A stretch of 64,000 nt of DNA from positions 806,001 through 870,000 of the forward strand of contig NZ_RFLW01000001.1 in the NCBI RefSeq assembly GCF_003719295.1, written 5' to 3'. The stretch's first letter is position 1, and every line of letters begins with the position of its first letter. Below are positions 17,185 to 26,652 of the stretch, piece by piece. A program made the position numbers and the translations under genes. Origin of the DNA: Haliea alexandrii. GTDB lineage: Bacteria; Pseudomonadota; Gammaproteobacteria; Pseudomonadales; Halieaceae. The notes under the pieces are model-generated. The model made no database searches. It saw nothing but the letters and a program-made list of their open reading frames with translations, and was not told the DNA's origin.

Positions 17185-19310
17185 GCGATGCCCTCAAGGA
17201 CCAGATTCGCGAAGCCTACGCCGCCATCACCGCCGCCAAGGGCCTGAAGCCGCGTTGGGGCCAGCGGCAGATGATTGCGGAAATCGCCAATGCGCTGGCT
17301 CGCATCAACCCGGAAACAGGCCGCGCGCGCCCGGAAACACCGGCCGTCTGCGTTATCGAGGCGGGCACTGGCACTGGCAAGACAATCGCCTACGCCGTCA
17401 CCGCCATCCCCCTGGCGCAGGCGTTGGGGAAGCGACTGGTGGTGGCGACGGCAACCGTTGCCCTGCAGGAGCAGTTCGTCAACAAGGATCTGCCGGATAT
17501 CCGCCAGCACAGCGGTCTCGAGTTCAGCTATACGCTGGCCAAAGGCCGCCGGCGTTATGTCTGCCTGTCCAAGCTGGATCATCACCTCGGCGGCAGCGGC
17601 GCCGGAGATGTGCTGCCCCTGTACCCCGATGAGTTCCAGGCGCCAGACAACGCCGAGGCACTGCCCGTGTACAGCGCCATGCTGGAGGCGCTGGGGCGGG
17701 GTGAGTGGGACGGTGACCGCGATAACTGGCCGGGCCAGGTGCCGGATGCCATCTGGTTCGGGGCCACCACCGATCACAGCCAGTGCAGTGGCCGGCGCTG
17801 TCCGAACATCAGTCAGTGCAGTTTTTTTCGCGCGCGGGATGCTCTGCAGTATGCCGATGTGGTGGTCGCCAACCACGATCTGGTGCTCGCCGACCTTGCC
17901 CTCGGTGGCGGGGCGATACTGTCAGCGCCTGAAGACAGCATTTATGTGTTCGATGAAGGTCATCACCTGCCCGACAAGGCACTGGGGCACTTTGCCAGTT
18001 TCTGTCGGCTGCACACCACAGTGCAGTGGCTGCAGGACAACCGCAAACTGCTGGTGCAGGCGGCGTCTGCCCTGGCGCCATTGACCGATATCGCCCGGCC
18101 GCTGGCAGCGCTGCCCGAGGTGATGGAGGAGGCGCAGAACGCCCTGCAGGTTGCGGAGCAAACGGTGGCCACTCTGTTCGCGGAACGTGCTCCGACCAGC
18201 GGGCGCAGCGACGAGCAGCAGTTGCGTTTCGCGCACGGGCGCGTGCCGGAACAACTGCAGCCTCTGGCGGCCGGCCTCGCCAGCCAGTTTCAGCAGATCA
18301 GCTCTGCGCTGGCGAAGATCGAGGCGCGCCTGGCGGAAGCGCTGGAGGAAGACGACTGCGGCCTGCCCCCCGGCGATGCGGAGACCTGGCACCTGAGCCT
18401 GGGTGGCCTGTTGAATCGAGCGGAATCCACGCTGGCTCTGTGGCGGGCCTACGCGGTGAGTGGCGAGGGGGAGGTGCCGCCTATGGCGCGCTGGATCACC
18501 CTGCTCGACGGTGGCGGACAAACCGGTTTTGACCTGCGCTGCAGCCCCATTCTCGCCGCCGATATCCTGCAGGAGTATCTGTGGTCACGCGCGGCCGGCG
18601 TGGTCATTACCTCTGCAACAATCACCGCCCTGCGTTCCTTTGACCGCTTCATTTTACATTCCGGCGCGCCGTCCGAGGGCGTCTTCAAGGTGGTGGCCAG
18701 TCCGTTTGACTATTCCCGGGCGACCTTGCGTGTGCCCGCCATGCCCTGCGACCCCGGTGACGCCGAAGCCCATACTGCGGCATTGATCGACCAGCTGCCC
18801 GGCTTGCTTGATCGCAAGGAGGCCAGCCTGGTGCTGTTTTCCTCCCGGCGGCAGATGCAGGACGTGCACGCGGGTGTCTCAGCTGCGTTTGGTCGCCTGC
18901 TGCTGATGCAGGGTGACGGCAGCAAACAGGAGATTCTGCGCCAGCACCGTGAGGCCGTGGATGCAGGGCGTGGCAGCATCCTGTTCGGGCTGGCCAGTTT
19001 TGCCGAAGGCGTTGACCTGCCCGGTGCCTACTGCCGCCATGTGGTGATTGCCAAGATTCCCTTCGCCGTGCCCGACAGCCCCATCGAGGCCGCTCTGGCG
19101 GAGTGGGTAGAGGCGCAGGGACGCAACGCCTTCATGGAAATCAGCGTGCCGGACGCGGCGCTGCGCCTGGTGCAGGCCAGCGGTCGCCTGCTGCGCACGG
19201 AGCAGGACAGTGGCCGGGTGACACTCATGGACCGTCGCCTGCTCACGCGCCGCTACGGCCAGGCCATACTGGATTCCCTGCCGCCTTTTAACCGGGAGTT
19301 GGGGCGCTAG
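17178..19310 (+). CDS. dinG: ATP-dependent DNA helicase, DinG family
   Basis: An approximately 710-residue XPD-like superfamily 2 helicase (5'-3' unwinding of R-loops, D-loops and forks in E. coli DinG). Walker A E-A-G-T-G-T-G-K-T lies near residues 56-64. Iron-sulphur cysteines are one in R-Y-V-C-L-S-K and a Q-C-S-G-R-R-C-P-N-I-S-Q-C cluster, and D-E-G-H is motif II. Late motifs include F-A-E-G-V-D-L and Q-A-S-G-R-L-L-R. The frame is open upstream to 16956 inside the acyltransferase gene. I place the start at TTG 17178 (CTG 17181 is possible), overlapping that stop. Family length agrees (E. coli DinG 716). Confidence 0.93.
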   Translation: MLSDALKDQIREAYAAITAAKGLKPRWGQRQMIAEIANALARINPETGRARPETPAVCVIEAGTGTGKTIAYAVTAIPLAQALGKRLVVATATVALQEQFVNKDLPDIRQHSGLEFSYTLAKGRRRYVCLSKLDHHLGGSGAGDVLPLYPDEFQAPDNAEALPVYSAMLEALGRGEWDGDRDNWPGQVPDAIWFGATTDHSQCSGRRCPNISQCSFFRARDALQYADVVVANHDLVLADLALGGGAILSAPEDSIYVFDEGHHLPDKALGHFASFCRLHTTVQWLQDNRKLLVQAASALAPLTDIARPLAALPEVMEEAQNALQVAEQTVATLFAERAPTSGRSDEQQLRFAHGRVPEQLQPLAAGLASQFQQISSALAKIEARLAEALEEDDCGLPPGDAETWHLSLGGLLNRAESTLALWRAYAVSGEGEVPPMARWITLLDGGGQTGFDLRCSPILAADILQEYLWSRAAGVVITSATITALRSFDRFILHSGAPSEGVFKVVASPFDYSRATLRVPAMPCDPGDAEAHTAALIDQLPGLLDRKEASLVLFSSRRQMQDVHAGVSAAFGRLLLMQGDGSKQEILRQHREAVDAGRGSILFGLASFAEGVDLPGAYCRHVVIAKIPFAVPDSPIEAALAEWVEAQGRNAFMEISVPDAALRLVQASGRLLRTEQDSGRVTLMDRRLLTRRYGQAILDSLPPFNRELGR

Positions 19311-19397
19311 AGCTGCCAGTTTAGGGGGAGTGGGGAGGCGCCCCGTCTTATGCTTGCCAGACGGAGCGCATGTGCGTACTTCGAGCGGTCAGCGACC

Positions 19398-20771
19398 CTA
19401 GCAGGCTGAGTTCGGATTGGGTTCGCTTACCGGCCCCCAGAATTCGACCTTGATCCCATCGGGATCATAGTAGAACACGATGCCGACATCGCCGACGCTG
19501 GCCCCGCCGCCGATCGGGCCCACCGGCTCAAACCCCAGGCGATTCATCTCGGCGATGGTCGCGTTCAGGTCGTCCACGTAGAACGCGATCCTGTCGATGC
19601 CAAGGTGGTTGACCGGCGGCCAGTAGGGAGGGGCGTCATCATAGGGGAGTCCCCACTGCCGTAGTTGCAAGGTTCCCCGGGGATCGCCGCCACTGGGAAG
19701 CGGGCGGTCGGTACCGGGGAGGCTCACGTCGACGCCCATGAATGCGACCCCACCGTCAAAGCCGTGCGCGCGCGCGAATTGACCGTAGCCATTCTGCGAG
19801 GCGCTCTCCACCTCGGTGAAACCCAGTAGCCGGTAGAACTGCCGCGACCGCTGCAGGTCAGCCACGTTCATGTTTGTGTTAACTAACCGCACCAGGTCGG
19901 GCCCTGCCGTCGCTGCGCCACTTTCCTCGATGAGCTTGAGGAACGTGCCATCGGGGTCTTTCAGGAACACAAAGCGCTCCCCGTTGGGGGCCATTGCAGG
20001 CTCCGAAACGAACTCCACGCCTCGCTCTGTCAGGTAGGCATAGTCGCCATCAAGGTCGGTCGTCGCGTAGGTCGCGTAAGCCATGCCGATGTGGTTCAGG
20101 CTGGCGTAGGGCCGGTCATCGCGGAACGAGCGGTCCCTGAACTCCACGGTATCAATCCACGGAGGCGCGCCCGTCAGGCTGGTCAGTGCAACAAAGATGC
20201 GATAGTCATCGGGGAACCCGAGTGATTGCGCAAAGCTTTTGCATTCCTCTGGGCCGGCGGGATAGATCTCGCCGGTGAGCCCCAGGGTGTTGTAGAATTC
20301 ACGCTGCCTTGCCATGTTGCTGGTATTGATGCCGAAGTACATTTTGGCCCTGACATTGATATCGGCCTCGGTGTACTGCCTGACCCGGACATTGAGGCTG
20401 CCGTCCGGTTCGCCGAGAACACTCAATTCAATCGTGTTCTCCGGTTGTAGCTGCAAACGCACAGCGGCTTCCCCATTGTCGTCAAAGTCAGCCGGCTCCA
20501 GCACGTCTACACCGTTGATCTTGATCCTCGCGTCGAGGATGCCATCTTCCTGCAAGAAAATGGTGGCCGGACCGTCGATGGCCCGGAATGTGGACGAATA
20601 GCTCCTCGGTTCACCCTCCGCCGCCGCGTAGGTCTCCGGCCCAAAGCGGGTGAGGTAGGCTTCATTTGCCGAAGTGCCGGCCGCAAGTGTCAGGCAGCCT
20701 GCGAGCAAGGCGATTCCTGTCGCCCTGAGCTTGCTGGATGATCTTGGGCAGGGGTTCTTGATTTTATCCAT
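19398..20771 (-). CDS. Exported two-domain VOC (glyoxalase/bleomycin-resistance fold) protein
   Basis: A 457-residue protein with an N-terminal export signal: the L-L-A-G-C lipobox (Cys26) suggests a lipoprotein, although cleavage after T-S-A near residue 35 is an alternative. A short beta-rich region (about 40-135) precedes two VOC modules, about 140-285 (N-H-I-G-M-A-Y and D-P-D-G-T-F-L-K-L-I-E) and about 295-450 (N-H-L-G-I-D-R and D-P-D-G-I-K-V-E-F-W). Each has the His/Glu-type metal-ligand pattern. VOC enzymes (dioxygenases, glyoxalases) are normally cytosolic. AGGAG lies 8 bases before the ATG. No function assigned. Confidence 0.8.
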   Translation of the reverse strand: MDKIKNPCPRSSSKLRATGIALLAGCLTLAAGTSANEAYLTRFGPETYAAAEGEPRSYSSTFRAIDGPATIFLQEDGILDARIKINGVDVLEPADFDDNGEAAVRLQLQPENTIELSVLGEPDGSLNVRVRQYTEADINVRAKMYFGINTSNMARQREFYNTLGLTGEIYPAGPEECKSFAQSLGFPDDYRIFVALTSLTGAPPWIDTVEFRDRSFRDDRPYASLNHIGMAYATYATTDLDGDYAYLTERGVEFVSEPAMAPNGERFVFLKDPDGTFLKLIEESGAATAGPDLVRLVNTNMNVADLQRSRQFYRLLGFTEVESASQNGYGQFARAHGFDGGVAFMGVDVSLPGTDRPLPSGGDPRGTLQLRQWGLPYDDAPPYWPPVNHLGIDRIAFYVDDLNATIAEMNRLGFEPVGPIGGGASVGDVGIVFYYDPDGIKVEFWGPVSEPNPNSAC

Positions 20772-21098
20772 ACCATAATCTCCTGATGCTAATTCTTATC
20801 ATGCTGCCGACGAGCATGTCCGCCTGTACCACGCGGGGGTCGACAACGCTTTGGGTGTTGCCTGATTGCGTTTCTCGTTCCAGTTCGTTGCAGGGCCACG
20901 GCGGCAGGGCCGAGTACAGGAAATATTCGCCATTGCAGTTGCTGTGCGGCGTGTATTTATCGGTGTAGTCGCAGCGGCCTGATTTGAGTATAGACACTTG
21001 CTTGTGTCCCGCAAGTTTATGTCGGAGTTGCCTTGCGCGGCCGTGCGCTTACCTTGCCGGGTGATATCAGTCTGGCTGACCCCGTTCCGACCGAACGG
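20772..21098. other. 327-bp gap without a supported gene
   Basis: It lies upstream of the VOC gene and downstream of the NhaR-like gene, both on the minus strand. It contains the VOC ribosome-binding site, an AT-richer stretch near 20950-21020, and an inverted repeat GACAC-N6-GTGTC at 20993-21008 that could be a regulator site. Short open frames here have no ribosome-binding site and low-complexity products. I see no RNA gene. Confidence 0.4.
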
Positions 21099-21989
21099 CT
21101 ACTGGCTCGCCAGCGGCGTATTGACGATCTCCAGGGTTGCCGGATGTTGCAGGCGGCGCTCGGGTGAAATCGCGTAGAACACATCCACGAATTCCCGCGT
21201 GCGGCCGATGACGGCCACGCCGTACTGGGACGTCACGTATTCCTCGATGATGGTGGGTGAGGCAAACACTCCCAAACCGGTTTGCCCGAAGGATTTGAGT
21301 AGTGCGCTGTCATCAAATTCCGCCACGATCTCCGGGGTAATGCCGTGCTTTTCGAACCAAGCCTTGAGGAAGGAGCGACTGCCGGCCTTGCGGCCCGGGG
21401 CCAGGAAGGGCTTGCCGCTGAGGCTGGCGGGGAAATGCTCGCGGCAGGCAGCGGCCAGTTCGGGAACGGCAAAAAAAGTGAAACCGGATTCCAGGATGCG
21501 GTAGTTCCAGGCCTTGATATGGCTGCCGGAGGGCAGTGGCTGGTCGGTGATGATGCAGTCGAGGCGGCTCACCGCGAGCTCGGCGAGGAGTGTCTCCTGG
21601 TCGCCCTCGTGGCACTGCAGGCGCAGCTTGTCCACGGCTTTCAGGGCGGGTTGCAGCAGTCGGTTGGCGAGAATTTTGGGAATGGAGTCGGTGATGCCCA
21701 CACGGAAGGTCTCGGCACTGGCACTTTCGGTCTGCAAAAGCTGGCGGATTTCGCGGCCGAGCTGGAAAATTTCGTCGGCGTGGGCGTAGATTTGCCGTCC
21801 CTGCTCCGACAGCCGCAAGCGCCGGCCCTCGCGGCGGAACAGCTTCACGCCCAGCTGCTCTTCGAATGCAGCAATTTGCCCGCTGATGGTTTGCGGGGTC
21901 AAATTGAGGCGCTTGCTGGCGCGGGTAATGCTGCCATCGGTGGCAACATGGAAGAAGTAGTAAAGGTGGTTGTAGTTGAGCGGCGTCAT
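21099..21989 (-). CDS. nhaR: LysR-type regulator, NhaR-like
   Basis: A 296-residue LTTR. The N-terminal wHTH (L-N-Y-N-H-L-Y-Y-F-F-H-V-A and L-T-P-Q-T-I-S-G-Q-I, residues 4-40) closely matches NhaR, the activator of the Na+/H+ antiporter gene nhaA in E. coli, rather than generic LysR sequences. The substrate-binding domain spans about 90-290. No antiporter gene is adjacent and it diverges from purE, so the target is uncertain. The start codon has no clear Shine-Dalgarno. Confidence 0.85.
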   Translation of the reverse strand: MTPLNYNHLYYFFHVATDGSITRASKRLNLTPQTISGQIAAFEEQLGVKLFRREGRRLRLSEQGRQIYAHADEIFQLGREIRQLLQTESASAETFRVGITDSIPKILANRLLQPALKAVDKLRLQCHEGDQETLLAELAVSRLDCIITDQPLPSGSHIKAWNYRILESGFTFFAVPELAAACREHFPASLSGKPFLAPGRKAGSRSFLKAWFEKHGITPEIVAEFDDSALLKSFGQTGLGVFASPTIIEEYVTSQYGVAVIGRTREFVDVFYAISPERRLQHPATLEIVNTPLASQ

Positions 21990-22000
21990 ATCAGAAATAG

Positions 22001-22036
22001 TCGAATTGCTTATTTATAAAAATCGAATATATCATG
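22001..22036. promoter_or_regulatory. AT-rich divergent control region of nhaR-like gene and purE
   Basis: TCGAAT is repeated at 22001-22006 and 22023-22028, 22 bp (two helical turns) apart, in an otherwise AT-rich stretch. On the plus strand TTGCTT (22006-22011) and TATATC (22028-22033) are spaced by 16 bases and could form the purE promoter. The repeats are candidate LysR-protein half sites. Confidence 0.35.
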
Positions 22037-22158
22037 GCTTTCGTCTTGTGTAGGATTCGCGCGTTTCATAGTCCGCCGGCCCCCGCCACAAGGATTCATG
22101 CCCGGGCACACAGACGCCCGCCAGCCGCAATGGCAGGACACGAGGGGAAACACTCACA

Positions 22159-22656
22159 ATGAATGAACTTGTCGGTATCGTCATGGGTTCCCGTTCCGAC
22201 TGGGAAACCATGCAGGGCGCCGCAGAGACCCTGGCTGAGCTTGAGGTGCCACATGCAGTCGAAGTGGTCTCGGCACACCGTACGCCCGATCGTCTGTTCA
22301 GCTATGCTGAGGCGGCAGAGTCCGTCGGGTTGCAGGTGATCATCGCGGGCGCCGGCGGTGCGGCGCATTTGCCGGGCATGCTGGCGGCAAAAACACAGGT
22401 GCCGGTGCTGGGCGTGCCGGTGCAGTCCCGCGCCCTGAACGGGCTGGATTCGTTGCTGTCTATTGCGCAGATGCCCGCTGGTATCCCCGTGGGTACACTG
22501 GCTATTGGCCGTGCCGGTGCGGTGAACGCGGCATTGCTGGCCGCCGCCATGCTCGCCAACCACGATCCGGCATTGCGCGAGCGGCTGCGCGCCTACCGCG
22601 CCCGTCAGTCAGACAATGTGCTGGCCCACCCTGATCCCAGAGTGCCCGTGTTGTGA
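22159..22656 (+). CDS. purE: N5-carboxyaminoimidazole ribonucleotide mutase
   Basis: A 165-residue class I PurE converting N5-CAIR to CAIR in purine synthesis. Diagnostic motifs are G-S-R-S-D-W near residues 10-15, V-V-S-A-H-R-T-P-D near 36-44 and [10 protein letters not shown] near 65-74. Its TGA overlaps the GTG start of purK, giving tight coupling. It lies upstream of purK and a bicarbonate permease in one apparent operon. Confidence 0.98.
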   Translation: MNELVGIVMGSRSDWETMQGAAETLAELEVPHAVEVVSAHRTPDRLFSYAEAAESVGLQVIIAGAGGAAHLPGMLAAKTQVPVLGVPVQSRALNGLDSLLSIAQMPAGIPVGTLAIGRAGAVNAALLAAAMLANHDPALRERLRAYRARQSDNVLAHPDPRVPVL

Positions 22657-23747
22657 ATATAGGCATTCTCGGCGCCGGCCAGTTGGCGCAGATGTTGGCC
22701 CTGGCGGGGTACCCGCTGGGTTTACGCTGTACGTTCCTGGCACCTGAGCCAGCCCCCTGCGCGGCGCCGCTGGGACAACACCTGCGCGCGGGGTATGAGG
22801 ACGAAGCTGCACTGGCATCCTTCGCCGAGTGTATCGACGTCGCCACCACCGAATTTGAGCATATCGCCCCGGTTGCACTGGAAGCGCTGGAACGTCGTGG
22901 ATTGCTCGCCCCCTGCAGTGAAGCCATCCTGCTCTCCCAGGAGCGGCTGCAGGAAAAATCTCTGTTTACGCGCCTGGGGCTGCCCACGGCGCGTTACGCG
23001 GCCATCGATTCCGAGGCCGACCTGGAACAGGCGCTGGCGGTGACCGGTGTGCCGGCCATCCTGAAAACCCGCCGCATGGGCTACGATGGCAAGGGGCAGG
23101 CGTCAGTGGCGGCAGCTTCCGAGCTGCTGCCTGCCTGGGAGGCCCTGGGTCGCGTGCCGTGCATTCTGGAGGCGCGGGTTGCGTTTGACCGCGAGCTGTC
23201 GGTGATTGCGGTGCGCGGGCGGGACGGGGAATGCCGCACCTGGCCGCTGAGTGAAAACAGCCATGCGGAAGGTATCCTGCGTGTGTCATATTCTCTCGCC
23301 GATGACCCTATGGAGGGCCCCGCGCAGGATTACTGCGAGCGCCTGCTCGATGCGCTGGATTACGTCGGCGTGCTGGCGCTGGAACTGTTCCAGTGCGGCG
23401 ACCGGTTGCTGGTGAATGAGTACGCGCCACGCGTGCACAACAGTGGGCACTGGACGATAGAGGGCGCGGTCACCTCCCAGTTCGAGAACCACCTGCGCGC
23501 TATCGCCGGCCTGCCCCTCGGGTCCACGGCAGCGGTGGCGCCCAGCGTCATGGTCAACGTGATAGGCGAGTGGCCCGCGGCGCGCGAATTGCTGGCGGTG
23601 AGCGGTGCCCATCTGCACGATTACGGCAAGTCGCCGGCGCCGGGACGCAAGCTGGGGCACATTACCCTGGTCGATCGTGACACGCAGGCCCTGCGGCAGC
23701 GCACTGCCGAACTGACCCGGCTCGTTGCCGGCGCAGCCGGCGCCTGA
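22653..23747 (+). CDS. purK: N5-carboxyaminoimidazole ribonucleotide synthase
   Basis: A 364-residue ATP-grasp enzyme that makes N5-CAIR from AIR, ATP and bicarbonate. It starts at GTG overlapping purE. Motifs: N-terminal [24 protein letters not shown] near 145-156, and the metal/ATP site [14 protein letters not shown] near 255-268. One base separates its stop from the ATG of an SbtA-like bicarbonate permease, notable because bicarbonate is a PurK substrate. Confidence 0.98.
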   Translation: MNIGILGAGQLAQMLALAGYPLGLRCTFLAPEPAPCAAPLGQHLRAGYEDEAALASFAECIDVATTEFEHIAPVALEALERRGLLAPCSEAILLSQERLQEKSLFTRLGLPTARYAAIDSEADLEQALAVTGVPAILKTRRMGYDGKGQASVAAASELLPAWEALGRVPCILEARVAFDRELSVIAVRGRDGECRTWPLSENSHAEGILRVSYSLADDPMEGPAQDYCERLLDALDYVGVLALELFQCGDRLLVNEYAPRVHNSGHWTIEGAVTSQFENHLRAIAGLPLGSTAAVAPSVMVNVIGEWPAARELLAVSGAHLHDYGKSPAPGRKLGHITLVDRDTQALRQRTAELTRLVAGAAGA

Positions 23748-23748
23748 T

Positions 23749-24693
23749 ATGGACCCCGTTGTCCTCTTTTTCCTGCTGGGGGTCATTGCCGGGGTATTGC
23801 GTTCGGAGCTGCGCCTGCCGGTCCAGGTCTACGAGCTGCTGAGTATTCTGCTGCTGCTGGCCATCGGTATGAAAGGGGGCATTGAGCTTGCCCGCCAGCC
23901 CTTCCTGGAGCTGGTGCCGCAAATGGTTGCGGTGATTGCCATGGGGTTCATCCTGCCCCTGTTGAGTTTTCCTGTGCTGTTGAGTATCGGTCGCCTGCCG
24001 CGGGCTGACGCCGCATCCATAGCGGCTCACTATGGTTCGGTGAGTGTGGGGACCTTCGCCGTTGTCGTGGCCTACCTCGGTTCGCGGGAGATCGATTTCG
24101 AGGCCTACATGCCACTGTTTGTGGTGTTGTTGGAGATCCCGGCGATTCTCGTCGGTATCGTCCTTGCGAAAGGGCTGGCCAGCGGTGCAAAGCTGCGCGA
24201 TTCAGCGCACGAAGTGCTGCTGGGCAAGAGCATCGTGCTGCTTGTGGGCGGCCTGCTGATTGGCTGGATTGCCGGGGAAGAAGGGCTGGCCAAGCTGGCC
24301 CCACTGTTCTTCGATCCCTTCCAGGGGCTGCTGGCGCTGTTCCTGCTGGAAATGGGGCTGGTGACCGCGAGCCAGATTGGCACACTGCGGCGCTACGGCT
24401 TCTTCCTGCTCGCCTTTGGTGTGCTGACCCCCGTGCTGTCGGCACTGGTCGGGCTCGGGCTGGGCTGGGCACTGGGTTTGTCGATGGGTGGTGCGGTGGT
24501 GCTGGCGACACTCGCCGCAAGTGCCTCCTACATCGCCGTGCCTGCAGCCATGCGTATTTCCGTCCCCGAAGCCAACCCGGCCTTGTCACTGGCGGCATCG
24601 CTGGGCGTGACCTTCCCCTTTAATGTACTGTTCGGCATTCCGCTGTACCATTGGTTCGCTGGCCAATTGTACGCACTGACCGGAGCCGCCTGA
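23749..24693 (+). CDS. sbtA: Sodium-dependent bicarbonate permease, SbtA family
   Basis: A 314-residue inner-membrane protein with about ten helices in two inverted repeats, matching the SbtA/DUF897 family (cyanobacterial SbtA is a high-affinity Na+/HCO3- symporter). Family-like segments include I-G-M-K-G-G-I-E-L near residues 47-55, A-A-H-Y-G-S-V-S-V-G-T-F near 95-106 and a symmetry-related A-S-A-S-Y-I-A-V-P-A-A-M near 262-273. It starts one base after the purK stop and its gene is followed by the PII-like partner. Confidence 0.9.
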   Translation: MDPVVLFFLLGVIAGVLRSELRLPVQVYELLSILLLLAIGMKGGIELARQPFLELVPQMVAVIAMGFILPLLSFPVLLSIGRLPRADAASIAAHYGSVSVGTFAVVVAYLGSREIDFEAYMPLFVVLLEIPAILVGIVLAKGLASGAKLRDSAHEVLLGKSIVLLVGGLLIGWIAGEEGLAKLAPLFFDPFQGLLALFLLEMGLVTASQIGTLRRYGFFLLAFGVLTPVLSALVGLGLGWALGLSMGGAVVLATLAASASYIAVPAAMRISVPEANPALSLAASLGVTFPFNVLFGIPLYHWFAGQLYALTGAA

Positions 24694-24695
24694 TC

Positions 24696-24998
24696 ATGGA
24701 ACAACACCCCCGCCGCCTGCTGACCGTTGTCACCGAATCCACTATCGAGTCGCATCTGTTGCGCGATATGGAGCGCTGGGGAGCACACGGCTACACGATT
24801 ACCGAGGCCCGCGGCAAGGGGGCACGCGGGGTGCGTGAGGGCAACTGGGAAGCCAATCGGAACCTGCGCATCGAAGTTGTCTGCGATGATGTGACCGCGG
24901 ATCGCATTGCGGCCGGGTTACGCGAACACTATTACGACAACTACGCCATGATCCTCTACACCTGCGATGTGGACGTGCTGCGTCCCGAGAAGTTCTAA
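24696..24998 (+). CDS. sbtB: SbtB-like PII-family regulator of the bicarbonate permease
   Basis: A 100-residue protein of PII/GlnB fold, starting 2 bases after the permease stop. The ferredoxin-like strands are visible as R-R-L-L-T-V-V-T-E-S and L-R-I-E-V-V-C-D-D, separated by a G-Y-T-I-T-E-A-R-G-K-G loop that resembles a T-loop. In cyanobacteria SbtB binds adenine nucleotides including cAMP and modulates SbtA; a similar role is inferred. There is no C-terminal Cys-rich extension. Confidence 0.85.
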   Translation: MEQHPRRLLTVVTESTIESHLLRDMERWGAHGYTITEARGKGARGVREGNWEANRNLRIEVVCDDVTADRIAAGLREHYYDNYAMILYTCDVDVLRPEKF

Positions 24999-25027
24999 CT
25001 CTCGCATTGATGCCCGTCGGAGAGCCC

Positions 25028-25345
25028 ATGCGCACGGACGTAGCCGAAGTGCTGATTGATATCGAGGCCGAACTGCGGCGTCTGGCACTGTGGGATGCCA
25101 CCCCGCCCCCGGCAGAGGCCCTGGCGTCCACAGAGCCGTTCGCCATTGATACGCTTACCCCGCCGCAGTGGCTGCAGTTCATCTTTCTGCCCACGCTGTA
25201 TCGCATGCTGGAAGAGGGCGAGCCGCTGCCCGAGCGCTGTGGCATTGCGCCGATGGCGGAGGAGTTTTTTAGCGGGTCAGCACAGCCCACGGCGGAGTTG
25301 CTGGATGCGCTCAGGCGCGTAGACGCGCTGCTAAGCAGCGAATAA
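25028..25345 (+). CDS. yqcC: YqcC-family protein
   Basis: A 105-residue all-helical cytosolic protein with the YqcC/DUF446 core P-F-A-I-D-T-L-T-P-P-Q-W-L-Q-F-I-F-L-P (about residues 36-54). Start chosen at ATG 25028 because GGAG sits 6 bases upstream; TTG 25007 and ATG 25010 are in frame but less well placed. It lies 29 bp after sbtB. Function unknown; in enterobacteria the gene neighbours truC. Confidence 0.82.
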   Translation: MRTDVAEVLIDIEAELRRLALWDATPPPAEALASTEPFAIDTLTPPQWLQFIFLPTLYRMLEEGEPLPERCGIAPMAEEFFSGSAQPTAELLDALRRVDALLSSE

Positions 25346-25400
25346 GACGTAGCAGGGCGCAAGGCCGCAAAGGGCTGCCCGTCGGAGAATCTTTGGATAC

Positions 25401-25425
25401 GGCCGCCCTCTGGCGGAGGGCGGCC
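25401..25425. terminator. Strong GC hairpin between yqcC and fadA
   Basis: GGCCGCCCTC, a 5-base loop and GAGGGCGGCC form a perfect 10-bp stem between two convergent genes. Neither side has a convincing U-tract, so it may be a transcript-end hairpin rather than a classical intrinsic terminator. Confidence 0.5.
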
Positions 25426-25449
25426 TCATCGGGTGACTGTCAGCGCGTC

Positions 25450-26652
<1,203 letters not shown>

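Noticed and set aside
20764-20997. 77-codon minus-strand frame in the gap before the VOC gene
   Set aside because: No ribosome-binding site, no hydrophobic or domain pattern, and it overlaps the VOC leader.
25011-25387. Short repeat CCCGTCGGAGA near 25013 and 25378
   Set aside because: Two copies of an 11-mer 365 bp apart, one serving as the yqcC ribosome site; no target-site or att structure around them.
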